A DNA stretch of 64,000 bases from Stappia sp. MMSF_3263 (GCF_030733745.1 NZ_JASHIK010000008.1:141334-205333), one strand, 5' to 3'. Shown: positions 15,656 through 24,561, counted from the stretch's first letter. Numbers and translations: made by a program. The notes: generated from the letters alone by a model not told the origin.

Positions 15656-18424
15656 ATGGACGACTTGCTTAGCGAGTTCCTCACAGAAACGAACGAGAGC
15701 CTGGACGTCGTCGACGTCGAGCTCGTCAAGTTCGAACAAGAACCGAATAACGCGAAGATTCTCGATAACGTCTTCCGTCTCGTCCATACGATCAAGGGCA
15801 CCTGCGGCTTCCTCGGCCTGCCCCGGCTTGAGGCTCTCGCCCATGCCGGCGAGACCTTGATGGGCAAGTTCCGCGACGGCGCCAAGGTGACGCCCGACGC
15901 GGTGTCGCTCATTCTGTCGTCCATCGATCGCATCAAGGAAATCCTTGCCGATCTCGAAGCGGCCGGCGGCGCCGAGCCCGAGGGCAGCGACGACGATCTG
16001 ATTTCCGAGCTCGAGCGCATGTCGCTCTCCGCCGACACCACCGGTGGCAAGGCTGCGGCGCCGACCGCAGAGGACGAGGCGATGGCGCGCGGCGAGTTGG
16101 TCGAGCAGGTGCTCGAACGCCCCTTGCGCCCCGGCGAGGTCTCGCTTGACGATCTCGAGCGCGCCTTCCGCGAAGCCGAGTGCGAGGTCGAGCTTCCCGT
16201 GTCCGATCCGATCTCCGAGATCGACGCGGCCGAGCTTGCCGCCGATGCAGAGATCGAGGCGGAGACGGCTCCCCCGCTCGCCGTCAAGGCCCGCCCCCGC
16301 GGTGGAGAGACCGCCGCCCGCGAGCCCGCTGAGAAGGGTGAGAAGAAAGCTTCCGTGTCGAGCCAGTCGATCCGCGTCGCGGTCGAGACGCTCGAACACC
16401 TGATGACGATGGTCTCCGAGCTGGTCCTCACCCGAAACCAGCTGCTCGAGATCTCCCGTCGCCACGAGGATTCCGAATTCAAGGTGCCGTTGCAGCGCCT
16501 GTCCAACGTGACCGCCGAGCTGCAGGAAGGCGTCATGAAGACGCGCATGCAGCCGATCGGCAACGCCTGGCAGAAGCTGCCGCGCATCGTGCGCGACCTC
16601 AGCCAGGAACTCGACAAGCCGATTGAGCTGGAGATGGTCGGCGCCGAGACCGAGCTTGACCGGCAGGTCCTGGAGCTGATCAAGGATCCGCTCACCCACA
16701 TGATCCGCAACTCCGCCGATCACGGCCTGGAGATGCCGAGCGACCGCAAGGCGGCCGGCAAGTCGGAAAAGGGCACGATCACGCTCTCCGCCTATCATGA
16801 AGGCGGCCACATCATCATCGAGGTCAAGGACGACGGTCGCGGCATCGATGTCGACCGGGTCAAGGCCAAGGTGCTGGAGCGCGGGCTGGCCTCCGAGGCC
16901 GAGCTCGACAAGATGACGGATCAGCAGATCCACAAATACATCTTCCACGCCGGCTTCTCGACCGCCCAGAACATCACCAGCGTCTCGGGCCGCGGCGTCG
17001 GCATGGACGTGGTGCGCAACAATGTCGAGCTGATCGGCGGGTCGATTGACCTGCGTTCCACTCCCGGCCGCGGTTCCAGCTTTATCATCAAGATCCCGCT
17101 GACGCTGGCCATTGTCTCGGCGCTGATCGTCGAGGCGGGTGGCGACCGTTTCGCGATCCCGCAGCTTTCCGTGGTCGAGCTCGTTCGCGTGCAGTCGAAT
17201 TCCGAGCACCGGATCGAACGCATCAAGGACACGCCTGTCCTGCGCCTGCGCAACAAGCTGCTGCCGCTGGTCCACATGTCGCACCTGCTCGGCTTCGACG
17301 GACCCGACGGCGAGACGGAGATCGAGGCCGACACCGGTTTCATCGTCGTAATGCAGGTTGGCAGCCAGACCTTCGGCGTTGTCGTCGACGGCGTCTTCCA
17401 CACCGAGGAAATCGTCGTCAAGCCGATGTCGACGATGCTGCGCAACCTGACCATGTTCTCCGGCAACACCATTCTGGGTGACGGCGCGGTGATCATGATC
17501 ATCGACCCGAACGGCGTCGCCTCGGCCATGGCAAGCCATGCCTCCAGCGTCGTCGCCGAAGGCGAGCGCAAGGAAGCCGAAGAAGCGATGGCCTCCGCCA
17601 TCGACGGCCAGTCGAGCGTATCCATGCTGCTCTTCCGCGCCGGTTCGCCCGAGCCCAAGGCCGTGCCGCTGTCGCTGGTCACCCGTCTGGAAGAGTTCGA
17701 TGTCTCCAAGATCGAGCATTCCAACGGTCGCGACCTGGTGCAGTATCGCGGCGCGCTGATGCCGCTGGTCTACATCGATCCCTCGCAGGCGCATCGCGGC
17801 GAAGGCACCCAGCCGATGCTGGTCTTCTCCGATGCCGGGCGTTCGATGGGCCTCGTGGTCGACGAGATCGTCGATATCGTCGAGGATCGCATGAACATCG
17901 AGGTCGGATCCGACCGCGCCGGTGTCCTCGGCTCGGCCGTCATCAAGGACAAGGCAACCGAGATCATCGATCTTGGCTACTACCTGCCGCAGGCCTTCGA
18001 GGACTGGTTCATGCGCAAGGAGATGGACATCGCCGCGCTGACCAAGAAGGTCCTTCTGGTCGACGACAGCGCCTTCTTCCGCAACATGCTGACGCCGGTT
18101 CTCAAGGCCGCCGGCTACGACGTGACCGCCTGCACCGGGGCCAACCAGGCATTCGAGCTGCTGGAAAACGGCGACCGCTTCCAGGCCATCGTCAGCGACA
18201 TCGAGATGCCGGAAATCAACGGCTTTGAGTTCTGCGAGGCGCTTCGTCGCGATCCGCGCTTCCGCAAGATGCCGATCCTGGCCCTGTCGGCGGTCGTCTC
18301 GCCGGCCTCGATCGAGCGCGGACGCCAGGCAGGCTTCGACGATTATGTGGCGAAATTCGACCGTCCGGGGCTGATCGCCTCGCTCAAGGACCTCTTCGCC
18401 GGTGAAATGGGGATTGCGGCATGA
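15656..18424 (+). CDS. cheA: Hybrid chemotaxis-type kinase CheA with two CheW domains and a receiver
   Basis: Cytoplasmic histidine kinase that phosphorylates CheY and CheB in response to chemoreceptors. Its 922 residues show, in order: Hpt domain 1-110 with phospho-His H44 (RLVHTIKGTCGFLG); acidic linker 110-232; dimerisation helices 233-300; ATPase domain about 330-475 with N box HMIRNSADHGLE, G1 DDGRGID and G2 GRGVGMDVV; first CheW domain about 480-610; second, divergent CheW-like domain about 654-785; receiver domain about 797-918 with phosphoacceptor D848. CheA with a C-terminal receiver is typical of non-canonical Che classes. The ATG at 15656 is preferred over a GTG four codons earlier because GGTGAG precedes it. 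It overlaps cheW by four bases. Confidence 0.94.
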   Translation: MDDLLSEFLTETNESLDVVDVELVKFEQEPNNAKILDNVFRLVHTIKGTCGFLGLPRLEALAHAGETLMGKFRDGAKVTPDAVSLILSSIDRIKEILADLEAAGGAEPEGSDDDLISELERMSLSADTTGGKAAAPTAEDEAMARGELVEQVLERPLRPGEVSLDDLERAFREAECEVELPVSDPISEIDAAELAADAEIEAETAPPLAVKARPRGGETAAREPAEKGEKKASVSSQSIRVAVETLEHLMTMVSELVLTRNQLLEISRRHEDSEFKVPLQRLSNVTAELQEGVMKTRMQPIGNAWQKLPRIVRDLSQELDKPIELEMVGAETELDRQVLELIKDPLTHMIRNSADHGLEMPSDRKAAGKSEKGTITLSAYHEGGHIIIEVKDDGRGIDVDRVKAKVLERGLASEAELDKMTDQQIHKYIFHAGFSTAQNITSVSGRGVGMDVVRNNVELIGGSIDLRSTPGRGSSFIIKIPLTLAIVSALIVEAGGDRFAIPQLSVVELVRVQSNSEHRIERIKDTPVLRLRNKLLPLVHMSHLLGFDGPDGETEIEADTGFIVVMQVGSQTFGVVVDGVFHTEEIVVKPMSTMLRNLTMFSGNTILGDGAVIMIIDPNGVASAMASHASSVVAEGERKEAEEAMASAIDGQSSVSMLLFRAGSPEPKAVPLSLVTRLEEFDVSKIEHSNGRDLVQYRGALMPLVYIDPSQAHRGEGTQPMLVFSDAGRSMGLVVDEIVDIVEDRMNIEVGSDRAGVLGSAVIKDKATEIIDLGYYLPQAFEDWFMRKEMDIAALTKKVLLVDDSAFFRNMLTPVLKAAGYDVTACTGANQAFELLENGDRFQAIVSDIEMPEINGFEFCEALRRDPRFRKMPILALSAVVSPASIERGRQAGFDDYVAKFDRPGLIASLKDLFAGEMGIAA

Positions 18425-18903
18425 AGCACAATGACAACCTCGCGGCCAGTATCGACGATACCATCCAGTATGTGACGGTCATCATCGGCGGCCAGCTTTT
18501 CGGCCTCCCGATCAGCCAGGTGCACGACGTCTTCGTTCCCGAGAGCCTCACCCGTGTGCCGCTCGCGGCGCCGGAAGTTGCCGGCGTGCTCAACCTGCGC
18601 GGCCGCATCGTCACCGCCATCGACATGCGCAAGCGCCTGCACCTGCCCAACCGGGACAAGAACGCCCAGGTCATGGCAGTCGGGATCGAGCACAAGGGCG
18701 AAAGCTACGGTCTGGTCATCGACCAGGTGGGCGAAGTGCTCCGCCTGTCCGGCGACTCGATGGAGGCCAATCCGTCCAACCTCGACAAACGCTGGGCCGA
18801 GATCTCGGGCGGTGTCCACCGCCTCGACGGCAAGCTGATGATCATCCTCGATGTCGCCCGCTTGTTCGGCGCCATGGTTTCTGAGCCGCTGGCGGCCGCC
18901 TGA
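18421..18903 (+). CDS. cheW: Chemotaxis coupling protein CheW
   Basis: Adaptor linking chemoreceptors to CheA; 160 residues forming a single CheW beta-barrel domain, with YVTVIIGGQLFGLPISQVHDVF at the start, GVLNLRGRIVTAIDMRKRL in the middle and YGLVIDQVGEVLRLS and LDGKLMIILDVARLF later. The start ATG overlaps the cheA stop (ATGA), which implies translational coupling and near-equimolar synthesis. It is the second gene of cheAWYBR. Confidence 0.95.
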   Translation: MKHNDNLAASIDDTIQYVTVIIGGQLFGLPISQVHDVFVPESLTRVPLAAPEVAGVLNLRGRIVTAIDMRKRLHLPNRDKNAQVMAVGIEHKGESYGLVIDQVGEVLRLSGDSMEANPSNLDKRWAEISGGVHRLDGKLMIILDVARLFGAMVSEPLAAA

Positions 18904-18955
18904 GGCGCGCGCGTTGGAACGAAATGCCGATCTACGGCACTCGGGAGCAAATGAA

Positions 18956-19321
18956 ATGAAACACTGTCTCGTCGTCGACGATTCCAGCGTGATCCGCAAG
19001 GTGGCCCGACGCATCCTGGAAGATCTCTCCTTCGAGATCTCCGAGGCGGAAGACGGTCTGAAGGCCCTCACCGCCTGCCGCGAGCGGATGCCCGACGCGA
19101 TCCTTCTCGACTGGAACATGCCGGAAATGGACGGCCTGGAGTTCCTGCTGTCGCTGCGCAAGGAAGACGGCGGCAACAAGCCGATCGTCGTCTTCTGCAC
19201 GACCGAGAACGATGTGGCGCATATCACCCGCGCGATGCGGGCCGGGGCCAATGAGTACATCATGAAGCCTTTCGACAAGGACATCGTGGAAGCGAAGTTC
19301 CAGGAAGCTGGGCTGCTGTAA
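18956..19321 (+). CDS. cheY: Single-domain response regulator CheY
   Basis: Stand-alone receiver of 121 residues that carries phosphate from CheA to its output, normally the flagellar motor. The acidic pocket is D8/D9, the phosphoacceptor D52 in ILLDWNMPEMDG, the switch Thr lies in IVVFCTTEND and the conserved Lys in YIMKPFDKD. ATG 18956 was chosen because GGGAG lies ten bases upstream and the receiver fold then begins at MKHCLVVDDSSVIRKV. An ATG five bases earlier is followed at once by a stop. It sits 52 bases after cheW and 21 before cheB. Confidence 0.93.
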   Translation: MKHCLVVDDSSVIRKVARRILEDLSFEISEAEDGLKALTACRERMPDAILLDWNMPEMDGLEFLLSLRKEDGGNKPIVVFCTTENDVAHITRAMRAGANEYIMKPFDKDIVEAKFQEAGLL

Positions 19322-19342
19322 CCCCTTACGGGACATGTCAAG

Positions 19343-20557
19343 ATGATCGCCAGTTCTACAGCGCCGGCCCCCCGGGACGGTGCAAGGGCAGACTGTGTCC
19401 GCGTCATGGTGGTGGACGATTCCGTCGTCATTCGCGGGCTTCTGAGCCGCTGGGTCGAAGCAGATCCGGCGCTCCAGCTGGTCGCGTCCCACCGGAACGG
19501 CCGGCTTGCCGTCGAGGACATCGAGCGCAGCAATCCTGATGTCGTCGTGCTCGACATCGAGATGCCGGAGATGGACGGGCTGACCGCCCTTCCCCTGATG
19601 CTCAGGAAAAAGCGCGACCTGATCGTCGTGATGGCCTCCACGCTGACAAGGCGCAATGCCGAGATCAGCCTGCGGGCCCTGTCGCTGGGCGCGCAGGACT
19701 ATGTGCCCAAGCCGGAATCCTCCAGCGAGGTCACCACCTCCGTCGACTTCCGTCGCGAGTTGATCGAGAAGGTCAAGGCCCTCGGCCAGCGCAGGCGTGC
19801 CAGCGGCGGCTTTGGCGGACGCCAGATGCGCGCCCAGACGACCGCGGGACAGACCGTGTCGCAGGGGCCCGTGTCGCGCGCGGCGACCGCCTCGGCGGGT
19901 TACAGCCGCCTTGCCGCGGCGCCGGCCCAGGCTGCCCCGCCGGCCCTGAAGACACGCCCCTATTCGAGCGTCCGGCCGCGCATCGTCGCCATCGGCTCCT
20001 CGACCGGCGGACCGCAGGCGCTGCAGCAGGTGTTCACCGACATCGGCACCGCCATTCGCGAGGTTCCGGTCGTCGTCACCCAGCACATGCCGCCGACCTT
20101 CACCGCGATCCTGGCCGAACATGTCGCCAAGGCGGCACTCAGGCCGGCCAAGGAAGCAGCGGATGGCGAGATTCTCATGCCCGGCCACATCTATGTGGCG
20201 CCGGGCGGGTTGCACATGACCGTCGTCAAGGATGGCGGCCAGCCGGTCGCCCGCCTGACCGACGGCGCCCCGGTGAATTTCTGCAAGCCTGCCGTCGATC
20301 CCCTGTTCGACAGCGTCGCCAAGGTCTACGGCTCCGCCGTCCTGGCGGTTGTGCTGACCGGCATGGGCCATGACGGAGCAGCCGGCATCCGCACCATCGC
20401 GGCCGGTGGCGGCAGCGTCATCGCCCAGGACGAGGCAACCAGCGTCGTGTGGGGAATGCCGGGAGCGGCTGCCCAGACCGGATTATGCTGCGATATTCTG
20501 CCAATCACCCGGATTGGTCCGAAAATCGCCGGATTGTTGAGTGGAGGCCTCAGGTGA
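19343..20557 (+). CDS. cheB: Chemotaxis methylesterase CheB
   Basis: Receiver-methylesterase that removes methyl groups from, and deamidates, chemoreceptors for adaptation. Its 404 residues comprise a receiver domain 17-140 with phosphoacceptor D71 (VVVLDIEMPEMDG), a linker about 150-210 rich in Ala/Gln/Arg, and a catalytic domain 212-404 with the Ser-His-Asp triad S220 (IGSSTGGP), H248 (VTQHMPP) and D344 (GMGHDGAAG). The linker is longer than in E. coli. It overlaps cheR by four bases (GTGA). Confidence 0.95.
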   Translation: MIASSTAPAPRDGARADCVRVMVVDDSVVIRGLLSRWVEADPALQLVASHRNGRLAVEDIERSNPDVVVLDIEMPEMDGLTALPLMLRKKRDLIVVMASTLTRRNAEISLRALSLGAQDYVPKPESSSEVTTSVDFRRELIEKVKALGQRRRASGGFGGRQMRAQTTAGQTVSQGPVSRAATASAGYSRLAAAPAQAAPPALKTRPYSSVRPRIVAIGSSTGGPQALQQVFTDIGTAIREVPVVVTQHMPPTFTAILAEHVAKAALRPAKEAADGEILMPGHIYVAPGGLHMTVVKDGGQPVARLTDGAPVNFCKPAVDPLFDSVAKVYGSAVLAVVLTGMGHDGAAGIRTIAAGGGSVIAQDEATSVVWGMPGAAAQTGLCCDILPITRIGPKIAGLLSGGLR

Positions 20558-21411
20558 TTGCGTCCCAGTTCGAGTATCTCAAGCAGTACCTGAAGGCGAA
20601 GTCCGGACTGGTGCTCACCAACGAGAAACAGTACCTGGTCGAGAGCCGGCTCCTGCCGGTGGCTCGCCGGCACGGCCATGCCGGGCTCTCCGAACTCGTC
20701 CAGGCGATGCAGAAGCCGGGCTCCACCCAGGTCTGCTCCGACGTGGTCGAGGCGATGACCACCAACGAGAGCTTCTTCTTCCGCGACGGAACGCCCTTCC
20801 AGCACTTCAAGGAGGTGATGCTTCCGGCGATGCTGAAGGCGCGCGCCGACCGCCGCACGATCCGCATCTGGTGCGCTGCGGCCTCCACCGGCCAGGAACC
20901 TTACTCGCTGGCGATCTGCCTGAAGGAAGCCGCGGCAAAGCTTGCCGGCTTCCGCGTCGAGATCATCGGCACGGACCTGTCCAACGAGGTTCTGGAGAAG
21001 GCGAAGAACGGCATCTACAGCCAGTTCGAGGTGCAGCGCGGCCTGCCGATCCAGATGCTGCTCAAGTACTTCACCCAGAAGGGCGATCTGTGGCAGATCA
21101 ATCCCGAGCTGCGCTCGATGGTGCAGTGGCGCAAACTGAACCTTCTGGAGAACTTCTCCTCGCTCGGGTCCTTCGACATTGTCTACTGCCGCAACGTGTT
21201 GATCTATTTCGACCAGCCGACCAAGGTCGACGTGCTGCAGCGAATGGCGAAGCAGTTGCCTTCCGACGGCTACCTGGTGCTCGGCGCGGCGGAGACCGTT
21301 GTCGGCCTCACCGATGCCTTCCGCCCGGTGCAGGATCTGCGCGGTCTCTACCAGACCGCAGCCGCCGGCGCCCAGGGCGTTGTCCGCCCCCGTTTCCAGG
21401 TTGCCGGCTGA
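20554..21411 (+). CDS. cheR: Chemoreceptor methyltransferase CheR
   Basis: SAM-dependent methyltransferase that methylates glutamates of chemoreceptors, opposing CheB; 285 residues. The N-terminal helical domain (FEYLKQYLKAKSGLVLTNEK) is followed by MTTNESFFFRD, the SAM-binding IRIWCAAASTGQEPYSLAI and IIGTDLSNEVLEKAKNGIYS, and FDIVYCRNVLIYFD. The start is GTG 20554, overlapping the cheB stop, with GGAGG seven bases upstream; an open extension upstream lies within cheB and is rejected. It is the last gene of the che operon, followed by a strong terminator. Confidence 0.95.
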   Translation: MIASQFEYLKQYLKAKSGLVLTNEKQYLVESRLLPVARRHGHAGLSELVQAMQKPGSTQVCSDVVEAMTTNESFFFRDGTPFQHFKEVMLPAMLKARADRRTIRIWCAAASTGQEPYSLAICLKEAAAKLAGFRVEIIGTDLSNEVLEKAKNGIYSQFEVQRGLPIQMLLKYFTQKGDLWQINPELRSMVQWRKLNLLENFSSLGSFDIVYCRNVLIYFDQPTKVDVLQRMAKQLPSDGYLVLGAAETVVGLTDAFRPVQDLRGLYQTAAAGAQGVVRPRFQVAG

Positions 21412-21448
21412 GAAGACCGCCGACCGACCTGCTTGTGCAACGATCCAG

Positions 21449-21483
21449 CCCCGCCAGCGCGACCTCGCGCTGGCGGGGTTTTT
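21449..21483 (+). terminator. Intrinsic terminator of the che operon
   Basis: A 13-bp perfect GC-rich stem (21449-21461 with 21466-21478), loop ACCT, then five T residues. It lies 38 bases after the cheR stop. Confidence 0.93.
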
Positions 21484-21703
21484 GATTCGCTCCATGCCGG
21501 AGGGCAGGGCCGCTCCCGTCTCGTCGCGCGGTGTCGAACCGATATACGCGTCCGCATCAAGAACTTCGGCGTGACCGCTGAGCACAGAAATCCGGAAAGG
21601 CGACTGAAGGGAAAGCAGAATCCACCGTATCGCACCATGTCGGTGCCGCGTCTTCCGTCATGCCGGCCACCTCGTCTCCCGCGCGCTTCGCTGCGGAAAG
21701 GAA

Positions 21704-21779
21704 TGGCACCCCCAAGGGGACTCGAACCCCTGTTTCCGCCGTGAGAGGGCGGCGTCCTAGACCGCTAGACGATGGGGGC
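21704..21779 (-). tRNA. tRNA-Glu (anticodon CTC)
   Basis: A cloverleaf folds on the minus strand. The acceptor stem GCCCCCA pairs with TGGGGGT (G-T at the first pair), the D arm is TCTAGCGGTCTAGGA, the anticodon stem CCGCC/GGCGG carries a loop with CTC, and the T arm is AGGGG-TTCGAGT-CCCCT. The 3' CCA is encoded. The gene is 76 bases and decodes GAG. The flanking 220 bases on the left show nothing else recognisable. Confidence 0.96.
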
Positions 21780-21916
21780 ATCGGCTGGTCTTCGACGAAG
21801 AGCCGCGTAAATAGAACGCCCGAACGGGGAATGCAAGCCCCATTTCAGCCCCGCCTGTGGAGATTTTCCGCACATACGCTCACCGCTCCCCGCGCGCCGC
21901 GGAAAACCGCCACGTG

Positions 21917-22273
21917 TTACTGCGCGACAAAAGCCGTTTCGCCCAGAACCCGGCCGGTTGCGGCATCCAGATAGAGAAGCTTGCTTTGCGCCCCGGAACG
22001 CACCAGCAGGATCAGCCGGTCGTCGGCCTGCGCCATGCCCTCGACCCGGCCGTCCTTGCCGATTGCGACGGTAGCGGCTATATCGCTGGCATCCGGACGC
22101 GTGCCGCCTTCGGACAGCTTGTAGACGATCGCCGCCAGCACTGCCAGGAAACCGAGCACCATCACGAGGCTCGAAACCGCCAGCAGCCGCTTGAGCTTGA
22201 CCTGGACCCGCTCCATCGCGGGGTCCAGCGGAGCTTCCTGGTCGTGTTCGTCGTCCATAGCCGGATGTGTCAT
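21917..22273 (-). CDS. Small single-span membrane protein (DUF6476-like)
   Basis: Protein of 118 residues: an acidic N-terminus, one membrane helix at about 31-52 (LLAVSSLVMVLGFLAVLAAIVYKL), then a small periplasmic domain with a beta-strand pattern (DDRLILLVRSGAQSKLLYLDAATGRVLGE). It resembles the alphaproteobacterial DUF6476 group, but I recognise this only tentatively and the function is unknown. The start could be ATG 22273 or 22258; neither has a good ribosome binding site. It is divergent from rluD with essentially no intergenic space. Confidence 0.65.
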   Translation of the reverse strand: MTHPAMDDEHDQEAPLDPAMERVQVKLKRLLAVSSLVMVLGFLAVLAAIVYKLSEGGTRPDASDIAATVAIGKDGRVEGMAQADDRLILLVRSGAQSKLLYLDAATGRVLGETAFVAQ

Positions 22274-23309
22274 GTCAATGTCCAATGAAGATGCGAGCGA
22301 CGCGGATGCCGTCGCAATGAAGACCGTTGCCGTCGGGCAGGAGGATGCGGGCATCAGGCTCGATGCCTGCCTTGCCCGCCATCTGGCCGAACTCAGCCGG
22401 AACCGCCTCCAGACATTGATCCGCCAGGGCCGGGTCCGTGTCGACGGGCGGACCATAGTCGAGCCGAAATACCGGGTCAATTCGGGCGAGGCCTTGATAC
22501 TCGACATGCCCGAACCGGACGTTGCCGAGCCGGAGCCCGAGGCAATCCCGCTTGCTGTAGTCTTCGAGGATGACGAGTTGATCGTCATCGACAAGCCGGC
22601 CGGCCTTGTCGTCCATCCCGGTCCCGGCAACTGGAGCGGCACAATGGTCAACGCCCTGCTCCACCATTGCGGCGACAGCCTGTCGGGCGTCGGCGGGGTC
22701 AAGCGGCCGGGCATCGTCCACCGGCTCGACAAGGACACCAGCGGATTGCTCGTGGTCGCCAAGACCGACCGCGCGCATCAGGGCCTTGCCGCTCAATTCG
22801 CCGATCATGGCCGCACCGGACCGCTGGAACGGGAATACACCGCCCTGGTCTGGGGCGCGCCGATGCAACTGCGCGGCACGGTCGACGCCGATCTCGCCCG
22901 CTCCGCCGCCAACCGCCAGAAGATCGCCGTGACGAAGTCGGGCGGGCGCAATGCCATCACCCACTGGCAGGTGCGAGAGCGCTTCGGCCCCATGGGTGCC
23001 GCTCCGCTGGCAGCGCTGATGACCTGCCGCCTGGAAACCGGACGCACCCACCAGATCCGCGTCCACATGTCCTATATAGGCCATCCGCTCATCGGCGATG
23101 CCGACTACGGGGCGCATTTCAAGACCAAGTCGGCGCGCCTGCCGGAAGACATTCGCGCCGTCGTCGACGCCTTTCCCCGCCAGGCGCTGCATGCAGGCCT
23201 GCTGGCCTTCGCCCATCCGGTGAGCGGCGAGACGCTGCGCTTCGAAAGTCCGCTGCCCGAAGACCTGGCCGGCCTGATCCACGCAATCCGGACAATCCCT
23301 GCCACATAA
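22272..23309 (+). CDS. rluD: 23S rRNA pseudouridine synthase RluD
   Basis: Modifies uridines in helix 69 of 23S rRNA (1911/1915/1917 in E. coli numbering), important for ribosome assembly. Seen: N-terminal S4-like RNA-binding domain (RLDACLARHLAELSRNRLQTLIRQGRVRVDG), then the RluA-type catalytic domain with the active Asp in GIVHRLDKDTSGLLVVAKT and LETGRTHQIRVHMSYIGHPLIGD. From ATG 22272 the length is 345 residues; 22278 and 22317 are other possible starts. It is followed by rpoH on the same strand, the usual alphaproteobacterial order. Confidence 0.92.
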   Translation: MSMSNEDASDADAVAMKTVAVGQEDAGIRLDACLARHLAELSRNRLQTLIRQGRVRVDGRTIVEPKYRVNSGEALILDMPEPDVAEPEPEAIPLAVVFEDDELIVIDKPAGLVVHPGPGNWSGTMVNALLHHCGDSLSGVGGVKRPGIVHRLDKDTSGLLVVAKTDRAHQGLAAQFADHGRTGPLEREYTALVWGAPMQLRGTVDADLARSAANRQKIAVTKSGGRNAITHWQVRERFGPMGAAPLAALMTCRLETGRTHQIRVHMSYIGHPLIGDADYGAHFKTKSARLPEDIRAVVDAFPRQALHAGLLAFAHPVSGETLRFESPLPEDLAGLIHAIRTIPAT

Positions 23310-23324
23310 TTTCGGGGATCAGGC

Positions 23325-23355
23325 CCTGATATTGTCGAAATGCCACCTATATTGG
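23325..23355 (+). promoter_or_regulatory. Sigma-32-like promoter candidate for rpoH
   Basis: The -10 element CCTATATTGG (23346-23355) matches the alphaproteobacterial heat-shock -10 pattern CYTATnTnnG at every fixed position. Seventeen bases upstream lies CCTG (23325), one mismatch from the -35 CTTG. It lies about 100 bases before the rpoH start and suggests autoregulation by RpoH. Confidence 0.45.
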
Positions 23356-23461
23356 GGGTTCGGCGTGCCGACAGGGCGCCGGAATATGGATGCCCGGCGA
23401 GGGTCCGGGGCGGCGACGGCCGCGTCGGTCCGGAGGGATCGTTAGGGAGAAAGGGTGCTTC

Positions 23462-24367
23462 ATGGCCCAGAACATACCGATGCTGAGTTCCGGAGAAGGC
23501 GGCCTCAGCCGCTACCTGGACGAAATCCGACGGTTTCCGATGCTGGAGCCGCAGGAAGAATACATGCTCGCCAAGCGCTACAAGGAGCATGACGATCCTC
23601 GCGCAGCCGAACGGCTCGTAACCTCGCATCTGCGCCTCGTCGCCAAGATCGCCATGGGCTATCGCGGCTACGGCCTGCCGATTTCCGAGGTTGTCTCCGA
23701 AGGCAATGTCGGCCTCATGCAGGCGGTCAAGCGCTTCGAGCCGGACAAGGGCTTCCGCCTCGCTACCTACGCCATGTGGTGGATCAAGGCGGCGATCCAG
23801 GAATACATCCTGCGCTCCTGGTCGCTGGTGAAAATGGGGACGACCGCCAATCAGAAGCGGCTGTTCTTCAATCTCCGCCGTCTCAAGGGCAAGATCCAGG
23901 CGCTCGACGAGGGCGATCTGCGACCCGAGCACGTCACCCAAATCGCCACCAAGCTCGGCGTGTCCGAGGAAGAGGTCGTGTCGATGAACCGGCGCCTTGC
24001 CGGCGATGCCTCGCTCAACGCACCGATCCGCGCGGAAGCCGACAGCGGTGGCGAGTGGCAGGACTGGCTCGTCGACGAGAGCGACAGCCAGGAAGCCGTC
24101 TTCGCCCGCCAGGAAGAGCTCGACCAGCGGCGCAAGCTTCTGGGTGATGCCATGGACGTGCTCAACGAGCGCGAGCGGCGGATTTTCGAGGCCCGGCGCC
24201 TGTCCGAGGACCCGATCACGCTGGAGGACCTGTCGAGCGAATTCGGCGTCAGCCGGGAACGTGTCCGCCAGATCGAGGTGCGTGCCTTCGAAAAGGTGCA
24301 AAAGGCGGTGAAACGCGGCGCCCGCGAACTGGAGCAACCGGCGGCACAACTCGCCGACCAGCGCTAA
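23462..24367 (+). CDS. rpoH: Heat-shock sigma factor RpoH (sigma-32)
   Basis: RNA polymerase sigma factor for heat-shock genes such as chaperones and ftsH. The 301 residues include region 2 (VSEGNVGLMQAVKRFEPDKGFRLATYAMWWIKAAIQEYI), the RpoH box QKRLFFNLRRLKGKIQ characteristic of sigma-32, and region 4.2 (SSEFGVSRERVRQIEVRAFEKVQKAV). ATG 23462 was chosen because GGGAGAAAGGG precedes it and MAQN is a common alphaproteobacterial RpoH start. A consensus RpoH promoter occurs before ftsH in this window. Confidence 0.96.
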   Translation: MAQNIPMLSSGEGGLSRYLDEIRRFPMLEPQEEYMLAKRYKEHDDPRAAERLVTSHLRLVAKIAMGYRGYGLPISEVVSEGNVGLMQAVKRFEPDKGFRLATYAMWWIKAAIQEYILRSWSLVKMGTTANQKRLFFNLRRLKGKIQALDEGDLRPEHVTQIATKLGVSEEEVVSMNRRLAGDASLNAPIRAEADSGGEWQDWLVDESDSQEAVFARQEELDQRRKLLGDAMDVLNERERRIFEARRLSEDPITLEDLSSEFGVSRERVRQIEVRAFEKVQKAVKRGARELEQPAAQLADQR

Positions 24368-24561
24368 GGCCGGCAGCCGGCGCGCGGCCGGCCGGATCAT
24401 CGGGATCCGGCGGCGGCAGCCGGCCCGCCCGCGATCGGCTCACCGGTTCGCTGCAACCGTATGGTTTTCCCTTTTCCCCACCCGTGCTCTAACCTTGCCC
24501 GGACGGTCGGTGCGACAAAGCACTACCCGGCCGCGAGCAGGAACAAGGGGCGAGGGGAACC

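Noticed and set aside
15557..17794. 745-codon minus-strand frame opposite cheA
   Set aside because: Antisense shadow of a clear CheA; no domain and no ribosome binding site.
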